Positions 46,334 to 56,183 of a stretch of 64,000 bases of DNA are shown here, piece after piece (position 1 is the first letter of the stretch; each line of letters opens with the position of its first letter). The stretch is taken from positions 1 through 64,000 of the forward strand of contig JAEQBH010009450.1 of NCBI GenBank assembly GCA_016808115.1, given 5' to 3'. The stretch is from Tetrastigma voinierianum. Lineage: Eukaryota > Streptophyta > Magnoliopsida > Vitales > Vitaceae. Under the pieces are notes generated by a model. The model was not told the DNA's origin. It saw nothing but the letters and a program-made list of their open reading frames with translations, and did not search any database. Made by a program: the position numbers and the translations under genes.

Positions 46334-48005
46334 TGATTAGTGTCCAAAAAGTACAATTTTGAACCCTATATTAGATAGGTTTTGAGTACTTTTTGATCAT
46401 TAATCATGTCATATATCCCAATTGAGTGTTCAAATCATCTTAGTAACATGTCAATTTGAGGGTGTTTTAGTTGTTTGTAGACTTTCTTGCATTTGAACTT
46501 CAACCTCAATGCAAATGATCAATCATGAGGTTGGAAGTTTTGTCTCAGCCATGATAAACGAAAATCAATGGAAAAACAAAGGAAAAGTGGAGGAAATGAG
46601 ATGCAGTTGAAGACAGGATGAGAGGCATGCAGGAACAGCAAAACAGGAATTTTCGCAATCAATTCGCAATCTTAGCGAATTTCGCAACCTGTTCGCAACC
46701 AATTCGCAATCCTAGCGAATTTCGCAAAGCTGATGTAAACGATTACTTAATCTAAGCAAAATTACGAAATTCGCACAGCCAACACTTTGTGCATTTGCGA
46801 AATTAAAACTATCAAAAAATTTCGCTGCTTATAATTTAAGCTATAGCGAAATTCCAACCTTGCGAATTACATAGACCATTGTCAAGTCGCTAACCACTTG
46901 CCAAATTCGCTAGCGAAATTCTCTTACTATGTGAATTTGCGGGCCTTGTCATCCTCGTAATTAATGCAACCAGCCTTCAAACTTGGTTTATTACCCAGAA
47001 TTGTCCTGCCAACAGCAGATTATTAGGGTTTTGGTAATTTCATACCTTGAGGAAGCTTATAAATACCGCTCATGTTTGTAATAAGAGGTGGTGGATAGAA
47101 GGAAGACAAGTTTTGGTGATTTAATAAGTTCTTTGCATTTCTTGCTGTAAATAAAGTTTTTTTGGAGTCTTGCTTTTGTTGTTTTCTCTCTTCTCTCTCT
47201 TCTTTCTCTCCACTTTCTTGGGCGCCAAACACACCTCTTAAGGATAATGACTCGAGATGCTTGGCTAAGCCTCCTTCGCTGAAGAGGAAGGAAGCTAGCT
47301 TGGTGGTGGGGTTAAGCATGTTGTCCTCTTGTGCTAAAGTCACGGGTAGTGTATTTATGGCCCTTATTTTCAAAAGTCGGTTACATAACATGGGATGTTA
47401 TTGTCTTATTATCTCTCCATGCTTTAGGACTGTTGTTCTTTAGATGGTTTTTACGAGCCTCTGAGGTAGCATTTACATGTTAGGGTTCTTCAAATTAGGG
47501 TTAAATAACATTGACTTTTATTGTTTTGGCCAATACTCTCCATACTTTAGGGTTCAGTGCTCGGGTGAGAGATGCGCTGTGATTCTTTAGATGGTCTTTA
47601 CTAGCCTTAGAAAATGATAAAGGAATGTTAGGGTTTCCCAAACAAAAGGGGCCATAAGCGCATCTGTGTTGACTCATAGGAGGATAAACACGAGGACATG
47701 TGTTTGCGCCTAGCTTCTGTCCAAGTTGGTGACTGAAATCTTCAAGTTTAATTTCTTCACTTTAATTTTCAGTTTTTACCATTTCCGGTTTTGCAATTTC
47801 CGAGTTTAAACCATTTCGACATTTACAAATCGAAAAGTCGAATAGAGCCTTACCTTCATGCCCTAGTCGCAAACCGACAGGATGAAACCCATCCCGTGTT
47901 CGACCTAGACCGCTATCTTTGCGGTAGCTTGACTACACGGCAGTAGGAGAAGGCTAGGTATATAAATATTGTTGATTCGACTCGACCCTCTTTGTGTACG
48001 AATCA
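46334..48005 (+). repeat. F 3' LTR (1672 bp)
   Basis: Starts TGATTAGTGTCCAAAAAGTA after the polypurine tract. The terminal hairpin arms are 46334-46354 and 46386-46406, 18 of 21 bases pairing. TATA-like GCTTATAAATACC is at about 47055. It ends TGTACGAATCA, followed by the target duplication AGAAA. It differs from the 5' LTR by many short indels as well as substitutions. Confidence 0.93.
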
Positions 48006-48732
48006 AGAAACAAAAATCTTCTCTAAGCTGCTCTCAAATCTAAAACAATAAATCTGAAAAGCTGGAAAATGGGCAGTCTAGAGAGAGAAACCCCAAGAGA
48101 GAGGCTCTCCAATCTTCCCGCTTGCCTCTTTACCTAAAAAACGAGTATAAATATGGTCCTAGGGTGAAATGGACTTGAAATTCGGTCAAAAACTCAATTT
48201 TTTGGCCTTTCATGTTTGCGGCATTTACGGTCGCGACCACGGGTTTTTACTGTCGCGACACCATTTCCTGTCGCGACATCGGTCCACGACATACTCTCTG
48301 TCGCGACATCGGTCCGCGACATACTCTCCCCTAGTCGCGACATACTCTCTGTCATGACAAATTCTGGACAGCAAGCGGTTTTTCTTCTCTAACTTGTCGA
48401 GCCCATGCTTCTTCGTTTACACCGGATTTGGCGTGTGAGTACTCGTTGGAAAGCTCTTTGAATGTAGAATGCAGCCATGACAGAATTTGAACCATTTGAT
48501 GTTCCAGATGGTATAGAAAAATTAATCTTCCCAGTAGCGTGCTGTGAGACTCTCGGTTGACTCTTCTTTTGGAAATATGTTGCTCATTTCTTGCCAAATC
48601 ACTTGCTTTTCATCAATAATCCTAAAACCAAGTTTAGAGAGGAAATTTATAAGTTTACATGAATATGGATATAAAATGCACAAAATAACATGTAAAATGA
48701 ACTCAAAAACATAGATGAGTTTGCACTCATCA

Positions 48733-50929
48733 AACACCTAAACTTGAAGTTTTGCTTGTCCTCAAACAAGAAAAGAAAGAAGTTGCTTGTCCCCGAGCAA
48801 TGGAAGAGAGAAGAGTTCATTTCACCACTTTTATTTAACCAAAGTAAAGTAATCTGGCTTTGCAAGGGGTATGTGATATGTGTCTCAAAATTACCCTTAC
48901 AAAGGAATATAGAATATGATCAAGATAATTTATTCATTTTAATAGTGAATTAATCTCGCAATAGACAAATTTAGATCATGGTTCTCCTTTGCTTTCTGTA
49001 TTGTGTGTGGTCTTCCCCTATCGAGCAATTGCAAGCTAGATGAGTTTGTGAAATTGAGATAGAAATGCAGGATCTCCTAAGATAATTTTATTTAGGTTCC
49101 ATAAACTGTTGTTCTTATCACTCTCCACTAATGTAGGCACACACAACTCGAGATCAATTAGGTCTTTATAAGCTGTAATGTAAGGCTTGAGTAAGGGTAG
49201 TTAGTGAAGAGTCATTTTTAGGCTAAAACACCCCGAACATACATATTACTGCGCATTACTTGACTCCTACTCCATCTGGTTTATACCATCGGCATAGTGA
49301 CCTCTCGAAACACCCCCAGAATCTGTTTAGGTGCATCCTTCTCTCCTCATATCACTTTGCTGATTCTGCATTCTTTCAGCAAACACCAAGCCTTTTCTTT
49401 AAGACAAGGTTATTAAGAATTTGAGTTACCAATGTCAAAACCCCCTTAAGCTTTCTACCAACCCTTAGCGAGATTTAAATCAATAGCTCCTAGACCAATT
49501 GACCTTAGGGTACTAGGTGTTGAGACACCTTAGGATTTACTTGCTCTAGGGAAGGAAGGCTGAATGAACTCACTCCTCCTTGACTTTTTATTGTATTTTT
49601 GCTTCTTTTTTACACTTGATCTTTTACATTTTTTTTTTTTTTTTTTTTGACAACCTCTTTTGATTTTCAACAACTCATTTCAACATATTTGGAGTTATTT
49701 TCTATGGAAAATTAACCCCAAACTGCTCCTCCACCACATTTCTCAATTATGTTCAAATCCTCATGTTATGGGTGAGTTTGGTTCTTTATTGAGGATAGTG
49801 ATGTATAGGAAGGTTATTGGCTTGAGACTTGGTTTTTTTTTTTTTATAAACGAATTTTGGCTCTTTAGGCTCAACATCTTGGTACTAGAGGAATATGCAT
49901 ATGCATATTAATAGGAGTTAGCTTGAAAGGCACAATCTTTCCCAAGGATGGCTATGTCATTTCTCAATTGTTGTGTTGCCTAGATTTCGCCTCAGCGATA
50001 ATAGAACAAGTTCTAGAACCTATGGAGATCAAAATTAGATGGATTCATAAACCTTCTCTAACTTAAGCAAAGCGCTTTCAAGGGTACCCAGTGACCACGT
50101 GCATGGATTTTGAGAAACCAATGACTAAATAGCCTATTAAGAGATAACTCATTAAGCATTAGAATCTATTATCTCTAATATTTATCCATATGCCAAGGGT
50201 TCATTTATGGTCCTTATTAGAGATCACAACAACTCCAAGCAAACTCAATTAACTCAATAAACTCTAACTAAAGTAAATATAAACTAAGATGTAAGTTAGG
50301 AAGCATCAAACAAAGTCATTATCCAAAAGCACGAAAATTTCTCATCCTCAAAGTTGTCATTTTACGACATGTGGGGTGTGACATGATAAACTAACAAAAT
50401 AAACACCCCCGAGGAACTTTGAGATGAACATTAATCTAAATGTCTAGCAATGAGCAAAGGAAGCAATAAAGTAAAGAGTAATAAAGGAGTTGGAAAAGTG
50501 AACTCGCAGTGTGGCCACTTTGAATAGGAAACTTGATGATTTTGGACATTGACATTGGTGTACTACCCCTTGATATACTCTTTTGCTTCTTTGGAGCCAT
50601 GAAAGTGGCTTTGGCATTTTCTCAAACACTTGGTGATACTGCTTCCTTCACCTCAAATGAGTGAGTTTTGATTCTTAAAACCTCCTTCAATACATACAAA
50701 TCAACACTCCACAATCAACAATGATCCACAAGAACCCAAAAACAAACAACCAAGCACAAAAATTTTCTTCCATTGTAAACTCCTCTTTGATGCTTGGAAT
50801 GATGGATGGAAAATTGGGGTTCAAGCAAAGTAAGTTTGTGGGTTTTGTGATGGGTTTTTGAAGCTTGAAGATGATGAAGATGGATTAGGAGGAATGTGAT
50901 TTAGGATTTGAGTGGATGGGAGATGAATT
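48733..50929 (-). other. Family A 3' interior, non-coding
   Basis: Starts at the polypurine tract (minus: CTTCAAGTTTAGGTGTT). The region 48733-49655 is repeated at 55281-56176 right of LTR A3. It contains the conserved box (49471-49515; minus: ACCCTAAGGTCAATTGGTCT, then AGGAGCTATTGATT) and a poly-T/pyrimidine tract (49583-49648). No ORF3 domain was recognised in 49700-50900; short frames there look random. Confidence 0.65.
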
Positions 50930-51260
50930 TGAAAGTGGTTGGAAGTTGCAAGGGTTGGAGGGAAGAGTATGGCAGAAGAGTATAAAAATAGGAAAGAAGA
51001 AAAATGGAGTCTTAAGGGTTAAAAAAGCACATGTTTTCGTATTTGTGGTCTTGGTCAAATCGACAATTCTCTTTCAGCCTTTTGTTTTTATCCAACTTGT
51101 TGCCACTCATATCTCCCCTTCATTTTTAGCTCGGAATTGGATGTGTAAGGACTGGATTGGAAAGTTCTTTCAAAATGTAGGAATGTACTCATAGGCTGAG
51201 GTGAACCATTTGGAGCCTCAATCAATACAAAATCAGAATGTTCAATTCTGTCCAGTGTGA
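50930..51260 (-). promoter_or_regulatory. LTR-like stretch inside family A
   Basis: The stretch resembles LTR A in the same orientation. GGATTGGAAAGTTCTTTCAA (51148) and GTAGGAATG match LTR GTTGGAAAGCTCTTTGAATG and TAGAATGCAG (54997). AACTTGTTGCCACTCATA matches AACTTGTCGAGCCATA. GAGTATAAAAATAGG (50978-50992) matches the LTR TATA area GAGTATAAATATGG. It lies just downstream of gag-protease, where G1 and G3 have their own LTR-like stretches. Confidence 0.55.
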
Positions 51261-51785
51261 TGATTTCTGTGACTCCTTAGGTTCTCCTTGCTTTGTCTCT
51301 TGCCCATATCGCGTTATTCTTCAAAAGTCATACATGCTTATATATTCTCTCATTCACTCAATAGAAACCATAATGCTTTCATTCATGCTTAAACTCATCT
51401 CTTGTCTTCAATTCTCCTCAAGCATGATCATGAACCTTCAACTTTATATTTCATTTCAATTTGTTCTTTTCATCTCAAAAACACAAATTTGATGAACATA
51501 CCACTCCATTTTTTACACTTCAAGCACTATAATTACATCAACCACTTTCCAACTGCTTGCCTTGGCTCTTACAAACTAGTCATGACAACATGTTGAGCTT
51601 CAAAACACTTATCTTGTGCAGAAAACACTAACAACAAAGTTAAAACGCTGGCTGGAATTTTCATCATGATAAAGAAAAAACGGCCAACAAATAAAATAAC
51701 TAAAAAAATAGAAAAAGAAAGAGAATGGATAGAATCCTTATTACTTAGCTTAGGTTGCCTCCCAGAAATTGCTCCGTTTTAGAGT
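51261..51785 (-). other. Family A spacer with GTTGCCTCCC box
   Basis: Non-coding. TTAGGTTGCCTCCCAGAAAT at about 51748 is the counterpart of boxes at 25783 and 33791 and lies directly downstream of the gag-protease remnant. Confidence 0.6.
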
Positions 51786-52823
51786 CGGTGGGCTCATTTG
51801 AAAAGTACTAGTGCTTTCATTTGACCAATCATTCATCTTGGAAAGCACTTCCTCTTCATAACCATTCATCTCAATGATGTTTTCTTTCAGACTTTGAAGA
51901 GGGGAAAGAAACTCAAAATCCCCTTTAATTATGGCTGGTGGTTCGATACAATTTCTTGTAAAACATTCCCTCTATGTGATGTAGATGTAAGCACATTTAT
52001 GCTTAAAGGGCGTTGAACTTGTGCCACTTTTGATTGAAGCAAAGGCTGCGGAATTTTACGCACATGGCTCTTCCTCCGTCAAAGGTAATGGTTGGTGAAG
52101 AGTGAACTTTGCTTTCTCCTCACCCACAAGCAAGGTGAGCTCCCCCTTGTTGATGTCAATCCATGCTTGGCTTGAGGAAAGAAGTGGTCTTCTTAGTATA
52201 TGAGAATTTTGTAGATCCCCTTCAATGCCCCAAGTCACAAAATCCATGGGAAAGATAAATGTGTCAATCTTCACCAAAATGTTTTCAATAGCCATTGCTT
52301 GACTTACTTCTTCAAATTTCGGTTGCCAATAATGACTCTTCATAAATCTAAGTTGTTTAGGAGTGCCTCGTTCTCAATTTCTAGCTTATTTTCACCTTCT
52401 TCCACGGATTCGGGATAGAAATTTACGCACCTTTGCTCAAGTATAAATGCATTCATTGGGATTTGGCAAAGTGTTACTAGGAGAGGTCTAGAGAATTTTC
52501 ACTTGAATGCTTGGACCAAGTGTCCCTATTTAGGGCTTCTACATTTTCAATCTAGCTCAGTGTTGACTTGGAAAGCATCTAAATGCAAAAATTTGCTCAT
52601 GAAAGATTAATCAACTTCTTGTTCCCTTCCATGTAGATAAAATCTTCTCCTTAACAGGGAACAACTCTTAACATCTTGGAAATATTAGGTTGAACTCCTT
52701 GATAGGCAATACTCCTTGTTCCATGAGTGAGTCATTGTGAATTCTTTGGTCCAATTTATGCAGAAGTAATTCAAGCTTGGCTTCTATGGAGGCAAATCTA
52801 TCTTCTATTGAATGTTCCTCCAT
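51786..52823 (-). pseudogene. Family A gag-protease remnant
   Basis: The probable start ATG is at 52823: MEEHSIEDRFASIEAKLELL then LHKLDQRIHNDSLM, a coiled-coil-like gag N-terminus, then a stop. Most of gag is deleted. From 52343 the protease C-terminal block is open for 95 codons: SQAMAIENILVKIDTFIFPM, DFVTWGIEGDLQNS, LRRPLLSSSQAWIDINKGEL and TLLVGEEKAKFTL. The active-site DLGAS part is missing. No RT follows. The element could not have moved on its own. Confidence 0.88.
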
Positions 52824-53002
52824 AAGTACCAACAAATAAGAAGAAAAACAAAAAGAAAATAAAGTACAAAAATACTAATAAAAAAATTAACTAGAAACAA
52901 ATCACAACCAAAAAGATAAAAATAAAAATAAAAATTGCCTAAATTAGCAAATTACCCGTTCTTCAAAATGTCAACTTCCAATGAGAGAAAGTGAACCACG
53001 CC

Positions 53003-53028
53003 AATCCCCGGCAACGGCGCCAAAAACT
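53003..53028 (-). promoter_or_regulatory. Family A primer binding site
   Basis: On the minus strand AGTTTTTGGCGCCGTTGCCG then GGGATTGG, directly after the LTR A3 end. It is a perfect-looking tRNA-Asp type primer site, the best preserved in the window. Confidence 0.9.
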
Positions 53029-55280
53029 TGTTGAATGACCAAAAGACGTATACAAATTTATGACACTATTACCAAAGGACGTGTCTAATCCGACAGTATC
53101 AAAAACTTGTATAAAGGGGCGAATGATGTATATGTGAAAAATATGGTCAAGGAGTGAATGGTAAATACTCAAAACTGATTTGAAACAAAGTAAGTATACT
53201 CAAAAAGCGAAGTAGAAAGTATTACAACACTCAACCCCTTTCCGCAAGTGCACGGGTCATACAAGTTTATAAAGTGGACTCTAAGAGTGGGATCTCGTGC
53301 TGCGAGGATTGGAGAGTTCTGGTGGAATTTGATCACCCGATTACAAGGGCTCTTATTTATTTAGGCGACCCAGTAGAATGTCGAATAAAATCAATTTAAT
53401 TGAAACAAAAACTGATTTAAAACTAATCCTAAAAATCAAATAAACAACTACTTAATTCTAAAGGTATGAAGAGTCACTAGGGATGGGATAATTATTTACA
53501 AAACGAGTTTGCATTTCCTTGAAAAGCGCAACAATTGTAGGGTTGAATGCTAGATTTGTCGAAACAATGTAGTATAGGCGGATTTCTCCATACCACATAC
53601 ATTTCACTTGTTGAAGATCCATATTCCTTTTCGAGACAAATGGGTCTAAATAGCTACTTATAAATTGGCCTCTTTAGATTTGATTGTTTTTCTTTCAATA
53701 CTTCACAACCATTTCTTGGTGAAGGAATTCTTGCCCCCATAGACAGGATAATGCAAGCCTTCTCCAATGTAATTGGTATCTAGTCCTTCAAATCTAATAA
53801 AATTTTCTATCTCCTTGATTAGATCTTTTGCTAACACGGGATCAAGATCGCTTTCATCGAGACTAAGAAACTATGATCAACTAAATTGATACATCATCCT
53901 AATTAATCCTCACCATGAGTAAATTAGTGATCTATCGAAGTAATTTTCCAGGAGTTCATTAGTTTCCAAGATATTAGTCTAACAGCCCTACCAGCTCTTT
54001 ACTCCTCGGGAATCTCCATCTCAGAGTGTCACTCGGGGGCCTCCTGGAAGTCGAGCAAAGATCCCAGCTCTTTCTTGGATATAAGCTACTAATATTCGAG
54101 AACGATTCATTATGAGCATTGCCAATTATATAAATTCGGTATTCAAACCTACAAAATAATGAAGGCGCAAAATGCGAATGTTCAACAATTAAACCCCAAT
54201 ACACCAGAGGTGTTTAATGTTCCATTCTTGGATTCAATCATCACTAATCAAACAAAAGTAAGAAAATGAAGAAAGAAATCAAGAGAAAGAAGAGAAAAAC
54301 TCAGATTTGAGCTTAAATCTTACTTCAGCTTGGAAATAAATAAATTTAATATCGATACGGCACGAAATATCTTCAATAAAATAATCTGCTCTAAAACTAC
54401 TCTAAGATCTATTAAAAATAAAAATCTGCAGCAAAAACTAAGAAAATGGGCAGTTTAGAGAGAAAATACATGAGAGAGAAAATCCAGTTTTTGCTTCCAA
54501 TCTTTGTGCAAGCCTTAGTGAAATACGAATCTCGATGTCTGACACCGAAAAATCTTCAATAGAAATAAAATATGCTAAAAAAATTACTCTAAGATCTAAA
54601 ACAAATCAAAATCTATAGAAAAACTGGAAAAATGGGCAGTCTAGAGAGAGAAACCCCAAAAGGCTCACGATCTTCACTTTGCCTGCTTTACCTAAAACAC
54701 GAGTATAAATATGGTCTGAGGTGAAATGGGCTTGAAATTAGGTCAAAAACTCAATTTTCGGCCTTTTTCAAGTTTCTGCAGCATTTCTGGTCGCGACACA
54801 GGTTTTCTATCGCGACACCATTTCCTGTCGCGACATCGGTCACGACATACTCTCCTGTCGCGACATCGGTCACGACATACTCTCTGGTCGCGACACTCTC
54901 TTATGCGACAAATTTCAGACTGACAACGGTTTTCTTCTCTAACTTGTCGAGCCATAACTAACCGTTTTAACTTCAGTTTGGGCGTGTAGTGTGCTCGTTG
55001 GAAAGCTCTTTGAATGTAGAATGCAGCCATGAGGGAATTTGAACCATTTGATATTTCCAGATGGAACAGAAAAATTAATCTTCCCAATAGCCTTGTGAGA
55101 CTCTCAGTTGACTCTTAACTTTTGGAAATATATTGCTCATTTCTTGCCAAATCACTTGCTTTTCATCGTAATCCTACAAAACCAAGTTTAGAGGAAATTT
55201 TACTGAGTTTTATGAATATGGATATAAATGCAAATAACATGTGAAATGAACTCAAAACATAGATGAGTTTGCGCTCATCA
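53029..55280 (-). repeat. LTR A3 (2252 bp)
   Basis: Begins TGTTGAATGACCAAAAGACG on the plus strand and ends GCGCTCATCA; polypurine tract CTTCAAGTTTGGGGGTG (minus) follows. It contains the two 190-bp tandem units (54300-54700), the TATA-like GAGTATAAATATGG (54702), and the GTCGCGACATCGGTCACGAC array (54788-54905). It acts as 5' LTR for the left interior and 3' LTR for the right one. Confidence 0.93.
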
Positions 55281-56183
55281 AACACCCCCAAACTTGAAGT
55301 TTTGCTTGTCCTCAAGCAAAGAAAAGAAAGAAGTTCTTGTCCCAAGCAATGGAAGAGAGAGTTCATTTCACCCTTTTATTTAACCAAAGCGAGTAATCAA
55401 GCTGCGAGAATTTATGTGATATGTGTTTTCGAGGTACACAGGAATATAGAGAATATGATCAAGATAATTTATTCATTTTAATGATGAATTAATCATAATA
55501 GACAAATTTAGATCATGGTTCTCCAGCACTCACGTATTGTGTGTGTGGTCTTCCCCTATCCAAACAATTTACAAGAAATTTAGATGAGTTTATGAGAGTG
55601 AGATAAGTCTGTGGATCTCCTAAGATAATTTATTTAGGTTCCATAGGCTTGTTGATTTCTTATCCTCCACTAATGTAGGCACACAACTCTCGAGATCAAT
55701 TAGGTCTTTATAAGCTTGTAATGTAAGGCTTAGGTAAGGGAGTAGTTAGTAAGTCATTTAGGCTAAAACTTACCCGAACATACATATTTTACGCATTGGC
55801 AGCTCTATCCCATCTAGTTTTACCATCGACATAGTGACACTCAAACACCCCAAATCTGTTTAAGGTGCATCCTTCCTATGCTCCTCATATCCCACTTTTC
55901 TACTAGAATTCTGCATTCTTTCAACAAACACCAAAAGCCTTTCTTTAAGACAAGGTTATTAGAGTGATGCGTCTCCAAAACCCCCCTTAAGCTTTCTACC
56001 AACCCTTCGCGAGCTTTAAATCCAATAGCTCTAGACCAATTGACAGCAGGTACTAGGTGTTGAGACACCCCTTAGGATTTACTTGCTCTAGGGAAGGAAG
56101 GCTACGAGGCTAGACTCGCTCCTCCTTGACTTTTTATTGTATTTTTGCTTCTTTTACTTGATCTTTTTTTTTTTTTACAAACT
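55281..56183 (-). other. Deleted interior between LTR A3 and A4
   Basis: Repeats 48733-49655, including the conserved box (56011-56055), but runs from the poly-T tract (56166-56176) straight into ACAAACTTG and LTR A4. All gag-protease sequence, about 3.3 kb, is missing. The deletion ends are the poly-T tract and the primer-site side of the LTR. Confidence 0.85.

Larger units (their letters stand above)
38150..48005 (+). mobile_element. F: complete pol-less gypsy element with ORF3
   Basis: 5' LTR 38150-39840, interior 39841-46333, 3' LTR 46334-48005, with an exact target duplication AGAAA (38145-38149 and 48006-48010). The interior codes gag and protease (40186-42400) and a GC-rich ORF3 (43617-45050). 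A conserved purine tract and box (45592-45932) and the polypurine tract TTGGGGGGTG (46324-46333) follow. RT and integrase are absent, so it is probably non-autonomous. Confidence 0.93.
38127..48732 (-). repeat. LTR A2, truncated and split by F
   Basis: CACCGAAATCTCTTCAATAG (38129) joins CAAAAATCTTCTCTAAGCTG (48011) once F is removed. The same order is seen in A3 (54545) and A4 (57720). The right part, 48006-48732, carries the TATA-like GAGTATAAATATGG (48143-48156), the GTCGCGACA array (48228-48360) and the terminal hairpin GATGAGT/ACTCATC (48714-48731). The left portion is missing: A1 abuts it through a 41-base junction (38086-38126). Confidence 0.85.
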
